Notes: generated by a model not told the origin, from the letters alone. DNA of 64,000 nt from Planctomycetota bacterium (GCA_022705325.1 JAKJER010000010.1:87798-151797); one strand, 5' to 3'; numbered from the stretch's first letter, positions 44,837 to 53,463 are shown. Numbers and translations: made by a program.

Positions 44837-46584
44837 GGCCTCTCTCCCGGTGTGGTGAGGGTGAAGGAGACGATCAGGCCCCGGGGCGTATTGGGCTGGG
44901 CCCACATCCTGCCGCCGTGGGCTTCGACGATGGTCCGGCTGATGGACAATCCCATGCCCATGCCCTGGGACTTGGTGGTGAAGAACGGCTCGAATATCTT
45001 GTGCAGGTCCTCGTCTGGGCAGCCCGGCCCGCAGTCGGCGACGGAGAACCGGAGCGTTCGCGGGTTGGGGGCGGAGGCCTCCACCGTCAACTGGCGCAGC
45101 TCGACGGGGGTGTCCTGCATGGCTTCCATGCCGTTGCGCATGAGGTTGAGCAGGACCTGCTGGATCTGGATGCGATCGAGGGGGACCTGGGGAAGGCCGT
45201 CCCTCAAGTTCAGGATGAGCTGGACCTGGTGCTGGCGGAGGTCGGCCGTCAGCAGGTCGACCAGTTCGCCCACGAGCTTGGACGGCGCGACCGCCTGCCG
45301 CTCGGCCACCCCGTCGCGAAAGAACTCTCGGAGGCGATGGATGATCTGCCCGGCCCGCTGGGCCTGTCGGGAGACCTCCTGGAGGGCCGGGCTGAGCTGC
45401 TCGGGCTGGGTCTCGTTGGACTCGATCAGCCGGACGCACCCCTCGGCGTAGCTGGCGATGGCGCCCAGGGGCTGGTTGAGTTCATGGGCCAGTCCGGCGG
45501 CCATCTCGCCCATGGTGCGGGTGCGCGCGACGTGGGCGAGCTGGTTCTGGTGCTCGCGGGCCTGCTGCTCGGCCCGCTCGCGTTCGAGGATCTCGTGCTG
45601 GAGCTGGCTGTTGGCCTGGGCCAGGTCGCTGGTGCGCTGCGAGACGCGAAGCTCCAGTTCGTCGCGGGCCTTGCGAAGGTCCATCTCGGCCTGGCTGCGC
45701 CGGGCGACCTGGCGGTTGAGCTGCCACATGCCCCAGGCCATTCCGAGCACCAGGCCCACGCACATGAGCACGAGCAGTTGGAGGCCCGGGCCCCAGAAGG
45801 GCGCGCCGTATCGCTCCAGGCGAAGGGTCAGACCCGCCGCCCCCAGCTCCAGCGGCTGGAGGGTGATCAGGCGGGGGTTCAGCTCGTTCATGGCCGGCAG
45901 GGCGTAGACCCTCTGCCCGGCGGAGTCGAGCAGGCTGACCTGGTGGTGCTGGAGGACCTCGCGGGGCAGGACGCTCCTCAGGAGCCTCTCGCAGCCGTAG
46001 ACGGCGATGATGGCGCCGAGGAACTCCTGGCGTCGAAAGACGGGGACGCACAGGGCCATCCCGGTCTCTCCGCGGGAGATGAGATAGACTCCGCTGTACG
46101 CGCTCTGGCGGGTCCGGCGGGCGACGTGCCAGGCCTGGCGGGGCGCGCCCGCCGTCAGGTCGATCTCATCCAGGACGGGCTTGGCCTTGGCCGGCGAGAC
46201 GGCCGGCGCCATCCATCGCACGGCGGAGTCGGCGCCGACGTAGACCACGCCGACCAGTTCGGGATGATCGTCGATGTACTGGCTGAAGCGGAGGTTGAAG
46301 CTGTCGCCTTCGAGCACGTCGCGGGCGATCTCGTCGGCCTGGACGGCCAGGAAGTCCCGCGTGGCGTCGAGCGGGCGTCGGATGCTGTCGAAGGCGGAGC
46401 GGGTGCTGCTGGCCAGTTCAGCCCGCTCGCGTCCCAGTTCGCGGGCCTCCATGAGCCACAACAGCACGCCGAGGGCCACGATGAAGACGGCGGCGAGGAA
46501 GGCCGGCCCCACCCAGGCCCATCGCACAAACCACCCGTAGGCGGCGCCGGGCGGCGTCGAGGGGGTATTGCCGGAATCGGTCAT
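44833..46584 (-). CDS. membrane sensor histidine kinase
   Basis: 583 residues. Two membrane helices (about 24-44 and 266-288) flank a roughly 220-residue external sensor region (CHASE or double-Cache-like; no named family certain). A coiled coil follows, then the H-box MGEMAAGLAHELNQPLGAI with phospho-histidine H367, and the ATPase blocks NLMRNGMEAMQ (N), VADCGPGCP (G1) and GMGMGLSISRTIVEAHGG (G2). This is the TodS/FixL/DctB class that pairs with FixJ-type regulators, as here. It overlaps both the regulator gene after it and the prepilin-like gene before it. Confidence 0.93.
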   Translation of the reverse strand: MTDSGNTPSTPPGAAYGWFVRWAWVGPAFLAAVFIVALGVLLWLMEARELGRERAELASSTRSAFDSIRRPLDATRDFLAVQADEIARDVLEGDSFNLRFSQYIDDHPELVGVVYVGADSAVRWMAPAVSPAKAKPVLDEIDLTAGAPRQAWHVARRTRQSAYSGVYLISRGETGMALCVPVFRRQEFLGAIIAVYGCERLLRSVLPREVLQHHQVSLLDSAGQRVYALPAMNELNPRLITLQPLELGAAGLTLRLERYGAPFWGPGLQLLVLMCVGLVLGMAWGMWQLNRQVARRSQAEMDLRKARDELELRVSQRTSDLAQANSQLQHEILERERAEQQAREHQNQLAHVARTRTMGEMAAGLAHELNQPLGAIASYAEGCVRLIESNETQPEQLSPALQEVSRQAQRAGQIIHRLREFFRDGVAERQAVAPSKLVGELVDLLTADLRQHQVQLILNLRDGLPQVPLDRIQIQQVLLNLMRNGMEAMQDTPVELRQLTVEASAPNPRTLRFSVADCGPGCPDEDLHKIFEPFFTTKSQGMGMGLSISRTIVEAHGGRMWAQPNTPRGLIVSFTLTTPGERP

Positions 46585-47429
46585 GGCAAGACGTCAAGCA
46601 GCTTGTAGTACTCGTAAAGTTCTCTCGCGTTGGGTGCTGCCGGACCGACCGGGCGGAGGTTGTTCAACGGTCCCATGTCCGCCCATTGTACCGAGCCGTT
46701 GCCGAAAAGCCGATTGCAACCTTCGCCGCCGTGAGGGGCGCTGATGCGTTTCTTGAACCGCCCTCGACCCGGAGACTTGTCCAGCCCGACAAAGTCGGAG
46801 TAGATGACCTTGTTGGCGTGGTTGAAGGTCTTCCAACTGGGCAGGCCCTCGTCCTTGTAGGCCCGCGTGCGGGCGGCGAAAGAGGAGTTCAGCCCGGCTG
46901 GAGGCTCGGGCGGGCCGCCGGGCTTGGTCTTGGGCGGCTTGGCCAGGCCGATGATCTCGCCCCCGCTGATGCCGGCCACGTTCGCGACATCCGATTCCAC
47001 CCAGCGGTTCTCGGGGGTGTTGCAGCCGAGGGAAGGCGAGGTGACGGCGTCCTGGGAGGGGCAGTAGAACGGCCCGATCTCCTGCACGTACGGCACCACG
47101 AGCCCCAGATTCACCAGTTCCTCGTCTTCGAGGCGGCACATGACGAAGGTGTCGAACGGATCGTTCTTGTCGTCGTGATGGATGGGCAGCGTGGCCGAGT
47201 TGTTGATGGCATAAGACCAGACGCCCAGGCCCATCTGTCGCAGCGAGGCGGCGCACACGGTGCGGGCGTTCGTAAAGCGCACCCGCAGCAGGCTGGGCAC
47301 GAGGATCCCCAGCAGCAGGGAGATCACGCCGATGGTCACCAGCAGTTCCAGCAGGCTGAAGCCCCGGCGCCCGGTGTTGCCCGGGGGGACCATGGGTTCC
47401 AAGAAGTTGCTCGTCTTCCGTGCGTCCAT
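46581..47429 (-). CDS. prepilin-like exported protein, first gene of a two-component operon
   Basis: 282 residues. A positively charged N-terminus with RRGFSLLELLVTIGVISLLLGILVPSLLRVR is a prepilin leader. The rest resembles the DUF1559-like pattern (CRLEDEELVNLGLVVPYVQEIGPFYCPSQDA; ending GNGSVQWADMGPLNNLRP). Its TGA overlaps the kinase ATG (ATGA), so it is translated with the sensor kinase and response regulator. That coupling is unusual for this family and suggests that it may be a target or an input of the two-component system. Confidence 0.85.
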   Translation of the reverse strand: MDARKTSNFLEPMVPPGNTGRRGFSLLELLVTIGVISLLLGILVPSLLRVRFTNARTVCAASLRQMGLGVWSYAINNSATLPIHHDDKNDPFDTFVMCRLEDEELVNLGLVVPYVQEIGPFYCPSQDAVTSPSLGCNTPENRWVESDVANVAGISGGEIIGLAKPPKTKPGGPPEPPAGLNSSFAARTRAYKDEGLPSWKTFNHANKVIYSDFVGLDKSPGRGRFKKRISAPHGGEGCNRLFGNGSVQWADMGPLNNLRPVGPAAPNARELYEYYKLLDVLP

Positions 47430-47829
47430 TTCGCGTTATCGTCCGGGGCCCGTAGCCGGTTTCGCCCGGGCCGCCGCCGTCCTGTCGCCCCGAGAGGTTA
47501 CACCCGTTGCCCTCGCGGAGACAAGCCTTCGTGGCGATCCCTGCGGAGACAAATGCATCAAAGGGCGGGCGGGGGCTGCCTCTCCTCAGCCCCCAACCCT
47601 ACTGCTGTCTTACTACGCGTTAGGTTTCCCTGCCGCCACATGTATTCTCTCCGGTTCGCTCCAGGATTCAATCGGGGTTTACCCGGAAAACGGGTTTCTT
47701 CTGCCATACAAAATCCTTACATTTCGCTTGCACCTCTGTTCGTCCGATCCTAATATGTTAGGGTAAAGTTCGGTATTCTGACGGGTGGTTCTGCCAGGTT
47801 CTCCCCGTCGGATCTGCTGGGGCGCTGAG
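47430..47829. other. divergent regulatory gap before the mutagenesis cassette
   Basis: 400 bases between the two-component operon (minus) and the polymerase cassette (plus). I see no gene. It is less GC-rich than its surroundings from about 47590 on and holds the promoter at 47728-47756. Confidence 0.6.
47728..47756 (+). promoter_or_regulatory. promoter of the error-prone polymerase cassette
   Basis: TTGCAC (47728-47733), a 17-base spacer and TAATAT (47751-47756). Expected start near 47763, about 67 bases before the first gene. No LexA box of a type I can recognise is visible, though SOS control would be expected. Confidence 0.65.
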
Positions 47830-48078
47830 ATGAACATCGAGCAGATAGGCGAGAGCGTCCGCGTGCTGGCGTCGTTTTCCGGCGGCAGCGCCGAGCCGCT
47901 GCAATTCGAGTGGTCGGGCCGGGTGTACCCGGTGTCGGCGATCAACGGCCGATGGATCGACCGCGGCGGCGAGGGCTACAGTTTGCACTTCAGCGTTCAG
48001 GTGGGCGAGGAGACGTACTTCCTCCACTTCTCCAGCGTCCAGGTCCAGTGGTGGCTGGACCAGGTGGTCGTGCCCTGA
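47830..48078 (+). CDS. small protein ahead of dinB, DUF6504-like
   Basis: 82 residues from ATG 47830, starting MNIEQIGESVRVLASFSGGSAEPLQFEWSGRVYPVSAINGRW. A single beta-rich domain with conserved W-S/R-G-R-x-Y-x-V and a YFLHFSS-x-V-x-WWLDQV ending. It looks like the small DUF6504-type proteins that often precede Y-family polymerases or DnaE2 in mutasome operons. The next gene begins about 20 bases later. Family placement is by pattern and context; its role is not established. Confidence 0.65.
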   Translation: MNIEQIGESVRVLASFSGGSAEPLQFEWSGRVYPVSAINGRWIDRGGEGYSLHFSVQVGEETYFLHFSSVQVQWWLDQVVVP

Positions 48079-48099
48079 ACCCGGTCCAAGGTGTTGTCG

Positions 48100-49461
48100 A
48101 TGTTGCGGAGCACGGACAGGTTGATCGTCCACGTGGACGTGGACGCGTTCTTCGCCTCGGTGGAGCAATTGCTGGTCCCGTCGCTTCGGGACCGGCCGGT
48201 CATCGTCGGCAGCGGGTGCATCGCCTCGTGCTCGTACGAGGCTCGGGCGTCGGGCCTGCGCGCGGGGATGCCGCTGTCGCAGGCGCGCCGGCTGTGTCCC
48301 CGGGCGGTGGTCCTCGAGGGGAACTATCCGATCTACCGCTGTTTCGCGGAGCACGTGTGGGAGGTCTTCCGCCGCTACGCCACCGGCCTGGAAACGTTCC
48401 TGGACGAAGCGTACGGCGATGCGACGGGCATGGAGGCGGTGCACGGCTCGCCGCTGGAACTGGGGCGTTCGCTCCAGCAGGCCGTCCGCGCCGAGGTGGG
48501 CCTGCCGGTCTCGGTGGGGCTGGCGTCGGGGCGGATGATGGCCAAGCTGGCCAGCGGGTCGGCCAAGCCGTACGGCGTGGCCTGGATTCGCCCGGGCCAG
48601 GAGGCGGACTTCCTGGCCCCCCTGCCGGTGAAGAAGCTACCGGGCGTGGGCGGGCGGACGGCCGAGCGCCTGCACGATCTGAACATCCAGACCATCGCCC
48701 AGATGCGCCGCCTGACCCGCCAAACCCTGCGGTGCATGTTCGCCCGGCGAGGCGACGCGCTCTACGACCGCTGCCGGGGCATCCCGGACGAATCCGCCCT
48801 CTCGCGACAGGCGCCGCCGCTGCCGAAGACCATCTCCCGCGAGACGACCTTTCATCAGCCCACCAGCCGCAACGAGGAACTCCGCGGCATGCTGGAGTAT
48901 CTCACCGAGCGGGCGGTGCGAACCGCGCGAGGCAAGGGCCTGCGGGCGGGCACGGTCGAACTGAGCATCCGCTACGACGACTGGAAACAGGACGCCTCCG
49001 CCGCCTCGCTGGAGGCGCCCACCGATCGCGACGACGAGGTCTTCGCCCTGGTCCTGCGGCTGCTGGATCGCCTGCACAAGCGCCGCGTGGCCCTGCGCCA
49101 CGTGGGGATCACGCTGTCGAACTTCACCCGCGACCGGGGCGAACCCGCGCTGTTCGACCTGCCTGTCGGCAGCCTGCCTGCCGGAGGCAGGGCAGGTTGC
49201 GGATTGCGGATTGCGGAGCGCGGAGCGCGGAACGCGGAACGGAAAAAGCCCACGGACCTGTCGGTGAGCGTTGAGCGGCAGGAGTTTCCGGAGAGGTCCG
49301 CGCCGCCGAGGGACCGCTCGAATCTGTACCGCGCCCTGGACGCCATCCGCGACCGCTGGGGCCATTCGGCCATCGTCCAGGGCGAGTCCGTCAACCTCCT
49401 GGGAGAGTTGAAACAGAACGACTACGGCTTCATCCTGCGAACGCCCTCGCTGACGAAGTAG
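48100..49461 (+). CDS. dinB: Y-family DNA polymerase, DinB (Pol IV) type
   Basis: 453 residues if ATG 48100 is used; in-frame TTG or GTG codons lie just upstream. Translesion polymerase. The palm residues are present: HVDVDAFFASVEQ (D13) and LDEAYGDATG (D102, E103), with the little-finger region and helix-hairpin-helix KLPGVGGRTAERL, so it looks active, unlike ImuB. Near residues 350-380 the protein contains an odd LPAGGRAGCGLRIAERGARNAERKK stretch that comes from a dispersed repeat in frame (49158-49240). Followed 18 bases later by dnaE2. Confidence 0.92.
   Translation: MLRSTDRLIVHVDVDAFFASVEQLLVPSLRDRPVIVGSGCIASCSYEARASGLRAGMPLSQARRLCPRAVVLEGNYPIYRCFAEHVWEVFRRYATGLETFLDEAYGDATGMEAVHGSPLELGRSLQQAVRAEVGLPVSVGLASGRMMAKLASGSAKPYGVAWIRPGQEADFLAPLPVKKLPGVGGRTAERLHDLNIQTIAQMRRLTRQTLRCMFARRGDALYDRCRGIPDESALSRQAPPLPKTISRETTFHQPTSRNEELRGMLEYLTERAVRTARGKGLRAGTVELSIRYDDWKQDASAASLEAPTDRDDEVFALVLRLLDRLHKRRVALRHVGITLSNFTRDRGEPALFDLPVGSLPAGGRAGCGLRIAERGARNAERKKPTDLSVSVERQEFPERSAPPRDRSNLYRALDAIRDRWGHSAIVQGESVNLLGELKQNDYGFILRTPSLTK
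49158..49240. repeat. dispersed repeat inserted in frame in dinB
   Basis: CCTGCC-type palindromic units (49158-49197) followed by repeats of GCGGATTGCGGA / GCGCGGAAC. The same modular repeat is found in gaps at 4728-4773. The reading frame is kept through it. Confidence 0.75.
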
Positions 49462-49479
49462 CCGCAGGCCGAGACTCCT

Positions 49480-52400
49480 ATGATCTGTGCCCGCGACAAT
49501 TCGATCGCGCCCCTTCACGCCCGCAGCGGGTATTCGCTGCTGCGGGGCTCGGCCCGGGTGGAAGACCTGATCGCCCGCGCGGTGGAACTGGGCCACCGCC
49601 GGCTGGCCCTGACCGACGTGAACGGCCTGTACGGCCTGCCGCGGTTCTACGCCCTGGCTCGCGAGGCGGACCTGGAGCCGATCGTCGGGGCGGAGTTGGA
49701 GGCGCCGGGGCTGTCGGCGATCGCGCTGATCGACGAGCCGATCGGTTACGAAAACCTCTGCCGCGTCCTGACGGCGATTCATGGTCCATTGCCCCATGAC
49801 CATTGCCCACCGAATGAATGGGACTGGTCGGACCTGTGTCGCGGGCTGCACCTGATCGTGCAGGACGAGGCGACGGCCCGGCGGCTGCTGGAGGGCGGAG
49901 CGCAAGTGGAGCGGGTCTGGCTTGGGGTGGACCCGGCCACGCAGCGCGGGGTGGACATCGAGCGGCTGGAGGCGGCTTCGCGGCGTCTGGACCTGCCTCC
50001 GGTGGCGCTGGGACGGGCGCTGATGGCCCGAGCGGACGAGTTGGAGGTGGCGCGGCTGCTGGCGGCCATCCGCGAGGGCACGACGTTCGACAACGTTCCG
50101 GCCGCGCTGCTGCCCCATCCGCGGGCGTTCCTCCGCCGCCCGGCCGAGCTGGCCGGCGAATTGGCGGGCGAGCCGGCGTGCCTGGCCGAGGCGGCCGCCA
50201 ACAACCGCCGCCTGGCCGAGCGGTGCGCGAGCTTTCGCTTCCTGCCGCGTTCGCCGGTCTTTCCCGCCTATCCCTGCCCCGGCGGCGCGTCGGGCCAGGA
50301 CTATCTCCGCGCGCTCTGCACGCAGGGCATGGAGTGGCGCTACGGTCAGGTGACCGCCGCCGCCGTCCACCGCCTGGAGCGCGAGCTGGCGTTGATCCGA
50401 AAGATGGGCTTTTGCGAGTACTTCCTGGTCGTGTGGGACATCGTCCGCTACGCCCGCGACCGCGGCGTGCCGCTGGCCGGGCGGGGCTCAGGCGCCAGCA
50501 GCCTGGTGGCCTACCTGCTGGGGATCACCAACGTCTGCCCGCTGGCCTTCGACATCCCGTTCGAGCGGTTCCTCAACGAGCGGCGGGGCGACTTCCCGGA
50601 CCTGGACATCGACTTCTGCTGGCGGATCCGCGACGACGTGATCGCGTACGCCTTCGCCCGCTGGGGAGTGGACCGCGCCGCCATGGTCAGCGTGCACACG
50701 ACGTTCCAGCCCGCCTCCGCCACGCGCGAGACCGCCAAGGCCATGGGCTACAGCGACGACCAGATTCGGGGACAGTCCACGAATTTCACGAATTTCCCCA
50801 ATCAAGTCGCCCGCCTGTCGCGCCGGCTGCTGGGCCTGCCGCACGTGCTGTCGGTGCATCCGGGCGGGGTGGTGCTGGCCCCGGGCCCGATCGACCGCTA
50901 CGCGCCGATCCAGCGGGCGGCCAAGGGCGTGGCCATCACCCACTTCGACAAGGACGGCGTGGAGGCGGTCGGCCTGGTCAAGCTCGACCTGCTGGGCAAC
51001 CGCAGCCTCTCAACGCTTCGCTGCGCCTGCGACCTGATCACCCGCCGCACGGGACGAACGATCGACGTCGAGACCCTGGGCGGCGACGACCCCGCCACGC
51101 TGGCCACGCTCCAGGCAGCCGACACCGTCGGCTGCAACCAGCTCGAATCGCCCGCCATGCGCCACCTGCTGCGGGCCATGCGCCCGCGACACGTGGGCGA
51201 CGTGATGAAGGCCCTGGCCCTGATCCGCCCCGGCGCCGCCAGCATCGGCATGAAGGAGACCTTCATCCGCAGGCATCGCGAAAGGGGACTGGCTCCGAAT
51301 TTCCGCGGCAACACGAAATCCGCCGACAACCATGGGCCGGAAATTCGGTGCCTGTCCCCTTTCGCGGACATCCTCCGCCCCACCCACGGCATCATGCTCT
51401 ACGAAGACGACGTGATGCTGGTGGCCGCGGCGCTGATGGGCTGCTCGCTGGCCGAGGGAGACCGTTTCCGCAAGGCCGTCCAGAAGTGCCGCGACGACGC
51501 CGAGCGGGTGCGCCTCTCGCGCGAGTTTCTCGCCCGTTGCCGCGGCAACGGCGTGGACGCGCAGCTCGCCAAGGACCTCTGGGTGCAGATGGCCAAGTTC
51601 AACGCCTACTCGTTCTGCCGGGCCCACGCCGCCAGCTACGCCCAACTGGCCTACGCGATGGCCTACCTGCGGACGCACTGGCCGCTGGAGTTTTACGTGG
51701 CCGCCCTGAACAACAACCAGAGCATGTACCATCCGCGGGTGTACGTTGAGCAGGCCAAGCGCGAGGGCATCCGCTTCCTCCTGCCCGACGTCAACGCCAG
51801 CCAGGAGGAGTTCTCCTGCGAGGGCCCCGCCATTCGCACGGGCCTGTCGCGCGTGGGCGGGCTGGGTCCGGTCAGCGCAGAGACCATCCTCGCCGCCCGC
51901 CGGCGCGGGGCGTTCGAGGGCCTCAGCCACTTCGTCCGCCGCACCGGACTCGCGCGCGAGGAGATCCGCTCGCTCATCCTGTGCGGCGCGATGGACGCCT
52001 TCGCCCGCACGAGGCCGGAGTTGATGATGGAGCTGGACCTGTGCCTGGCCGGGCCGCGCGACGACGCCGGCGGGCCTCTGCTGCTGCCGGTCGCCCCGTC
52101 GCTGGGAACGACCCTGGACGACTACAGCCCGCGCCGCAAGTATCTCGACGAGCGCCGCGTCCTGGGCTTCAGCGTTCGCGAGCACATCCTGGCCGGCTAC
52201 CGCCCCGCCCTGGCGGGCCGGACCGACGCCGACAGCCGCGACCTGCCCCGCCGCGTCGCTCGGCGCGTCCGCCTGGCGGGCGTGATCGAGGCCCACCGCA
52301 CCACGTCCACGCAAAAGGGCGCGACGATGCACTTTCTGACCCTCGACGACGAGCACGGGCTGTTCGACGTGACGGTCTTCCCCGACGTGGCCCGCGGCAT

Positions 52401-52554
52401 CGGCGCCCTGTCGCGCGACCGCTACGGGCCCTGGCTGGTCACCGGAACCGTCGAGGAGCAGTACGACGTGGTCACCGTGACGGCGGAGAAGATAGAATGG
52501 GTCGAGGCGGCGGCTGCGCCGCGGGAGGTTGTTCGTTGTTGGTTGGCGTCGTGA
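49480..52554 (+). CDS. dnaE2: error-prone DNA polymerase III alpha subunit
   Basis: 1024 residues, normal for DnaE2. An N-terminal PHP domain (APLHARSGYSLLRGSARVEDL; TDVNGLYGL) precedes the C-family palm with PDLDIDF (about 371-377), LAGRGSGASSLVAYLLGI, and LYEDDVMLVAAALMG..GDRFRKAVQK, then the OB-fold. It makes mutagenic repair synthesis with a Y-family polymerase. Three dispersed repeats interrupt the coding sequence in frame: 49780-49809, 50768-50799 and a hairpin at 51277-51366. The catalytic blocks are intact, so it may still work. The 3' end lies in an inverted repeat. Confidence 0.94.
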   Translation: MICARDNSIAPLHARSGYSLLRGSARVEDLIARAVELGHRRLALTDVNGLYGLPRFYALAREADLEPIVGAELEAPGLSAIALIDEPIGYENLCRVLTAIHGPLPHDHCPPNEWDWSDLCRGLHLIVQDEATARRLLEGGAQVERVWLGVDPATQRGVDIERLEAASRRLDLPPVALGRALMARADELEVARLLAAIREGTTFDNVPAALLPHPRAFLRRPAELAGELAGEPACLAEAAANNRRLAERCASFRFLPRSPVFPAYPCPGGASGQDYLRALCTQGMEWRYGQVTAAAVHRLERELALIRKMGFCEYFLVVWDIVRYARDRGVPLAGRGSGASSLVAYLLGITNVCPLAFDIPFERFLNERRGDFPDLDIDFCWRIRDDVIAYAFARWGVDRAAMVSVHTTFQPASATRETAKAMGYSDDQIRGQSTNFTNFPNQVARLSRRLLGLPHVLSVHPGGVVLAPGPIDRYAPIQRAAKGVAITHFDKDGVEAVGLVKLDLLGNRSLSTLRCACDLITRRTGRTIDVETLGGDDPATLATLQAADTVGCNQLESPAMRHLLRAMRPRHVGDVMKALALIRPGAASIGMKETFIRRHRERGLAPNFRGNTKSADNHGPEIRCLSPFADILRPTHGIMLYEDDVMLVAAALMGCSLAEGDRFRKAVQKCRDDAERVRLSREFLARCRGNGVDAQLAKDLWVQMAKFNAYSFCRAHAASYAQLAYAMAYLRTHWPLEFYVAALNNNQSMYHPRVYVEQAKREGIRFLLPDVNASQEEFSCEGPAIRTGLSRVGGLGPVSAETILAARRRGAFEGLSHFVRRTGLAREEIRSLILCGAMDAFARTRPELMMELDLCLAGPRDDAGGPLLLPVAPSLGTTLDDYSPRRKYLDERRVLGFSVREHILAGYRPALAGRTDADSRDLPRRVARRVRLAGVIEAHRTTSTQKGATMHFLTLDDEHGLFDVTVFPDVARGIGALSRDRYGPWLVTGTVEEQYDVVTVTAEKIEWVEAAAAPREVVRCWLAS
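49780..49809. repeat. CATGGTCCATTGCCC-type simple repeat inside dnaE2
   Basis: Alternating CCATG(A/G)CCATTGCCC units encoding HGPLPHDHCPP near residues 101-112. Low-complexity sequence unlike the rest of the gene. Confidence 0.6.
50768..50799. repeat. CACGAATTTC tandem repeat inside dnaE2
   Basis: GGGGACAGTC followed by two copies of CACGAATTTC, AT-rich for this gene, encoding GQSTNFTNFP. It falls where other DnaE2 proteins have a short variable linker. Confidence 0.6.
51277..51366. repeat. REP-like hairpin of 29-bp arms inside dnaE2
   Basis: Arms 51277-51305 and 51338-51366 match in 27 of 29 positions with a 32-base loop. The arms hold GGGGACTGGCTCCG / CGGTGCCTGTCCCC, a sequence type found in REP palindromes associated with REP-linked tyrosine transposases. 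The whole 90-base unit equals 30 codons, so the frame is preserved. Confidence 0.85.
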
Positions 52555-52630
52555 AAAGCCCGTGAAATCCACACCCGTTCGTGGAACCTGTAATGAAATG
52601 ACAGACAACAAACAACAAACAACGAACAAC
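52528..52630. repeat. inverted repeat across the dnaE2 end and DUF72 start
   Basis: Arms 52528-52545 and 52613-52630 match in 17 of 18 positions (GTTGTTCGTTGTTGGTTG type). The first arm supplies the last codons of dnaE2, the second codes for the start of the DUF72 protein. Confidence 0.75.
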
Positions 52631-53392
52631 AAGTACCGCATCGGCACCAGCGGGTACTCGTTCCCCGACTGGGTGGGCACGTTCTACCCCCCCACCACGC
52701 GGTCGGTGGACATGTTCGACCGCTACGTCGAACACTTCAACACGGTCGAGTTGAACTTCACCTACTATCGCGTTCCGTCAGCCGGCACGATGCAGAAGTT
52801 GGCCCGCGTCAGCCCGGAGGGCTTTGCCTTCTGGGTGAAGGCGAACCAGGAGATCACCCACAAGCACAACCGCTCCGCGAGCCGGGAGTTCATCGACAAC
52901 CTCCAGCCGCTGACCGACTCGCTCAAGCTGGCGGGCGTGCTGTTCCAGTTCCCGCAGGGGTTTCATCGCACGACGGCCAACCGCCGGTACCTGGCGGCGG
53001 CGCTGGAGGACTTCGCCCCCCTGCCGACGGCTGTCGAGTTCCGCCACCGCTCGTGGGACCACCCGCTGACGCTGCGGAGCCTTCGCGAGCGAAGCGTCAC
53101 GCTGGTGGTGCCGGACGTGCCCGCCCTGCCGGACCTGTACAGCGTCCCGGCGGCCGCGACCACCGCGACGGGCTATCTGCGGCTGCACTCGCGCAACGCC
53201 CGCAACTGGTACGCGGGCGAGAAGGACCGCTACGACTACGGCTACAGCGAGCAGGAGATGCGCGAGCTGCTGCGGGAATGGGAGGCCCTGGCCGGGCAGG
53301 TCGACCGCGTCTACGTCTACTTCAACAACTGTCACGCCGGGCAGGCCGCCCGGAACGCCGAGGCGTTCGGGAGACTGCTGGAAGGGCTGTAG
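52598..53392 (+). CDS. DUF72 (YecE-family) protein
   Basis: 264 residues from ATG 52598. The first dozen residues (MTDNKQQTTNNK) come from an ACAACAAACAAC repeat, and the conserved DUF72 domain starts at YRIGTSGYSFPDWVGTFYP. Further family blocks: FNTVELNFTYYRVPS, FAFWVKANQEITHKHN, VLFQFPQGF, TAVEFRHRSW, YLRLHSRN and VYVYFNNCHAGQAARNA. It is a TIM-barrel-like family of unknown biochemical role that often lies near DNA-repair genes. No ribosome-binding site is clear, so the start is uncertain. Confidence 0.88.
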   Translation: MTDNKQQTTNNKYRIGTSGYSFPDWVGTFYPPTTRSVDMFDRYVEHFNTVELNFTYYRVPSAGTMQKLARVSPEGFAFWVKANQEITHKHNRSASREFIDNLQPLTDSLKLAGVLFQFPQGFHRTTANRRYLAAALEDFAPLPTAVEFRHRSWDHPLTLRSLRERSVTLVVPDVPALPDLYSVPAAATTATGYLRLHSRNARNWYAGEKDRYDYGYSEQEMRELLREWEALAGQVDRVYVYFNNCHAGQAARNAEAFGRLLEGL

Positions 53393-53463
53393 CCGGCTGG
53401 GCGGGGCTGGTCCCGCCGGCATTCGGCACGGTCGGCATCCTCCTGGAGCGAGGAGGCCTTCGT

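Noticed and set aside
47757..47829. LexA box before the error-prone cassette
   Set aside because: Some GTTC units are present but no convincing palindrome of a known LexA type.
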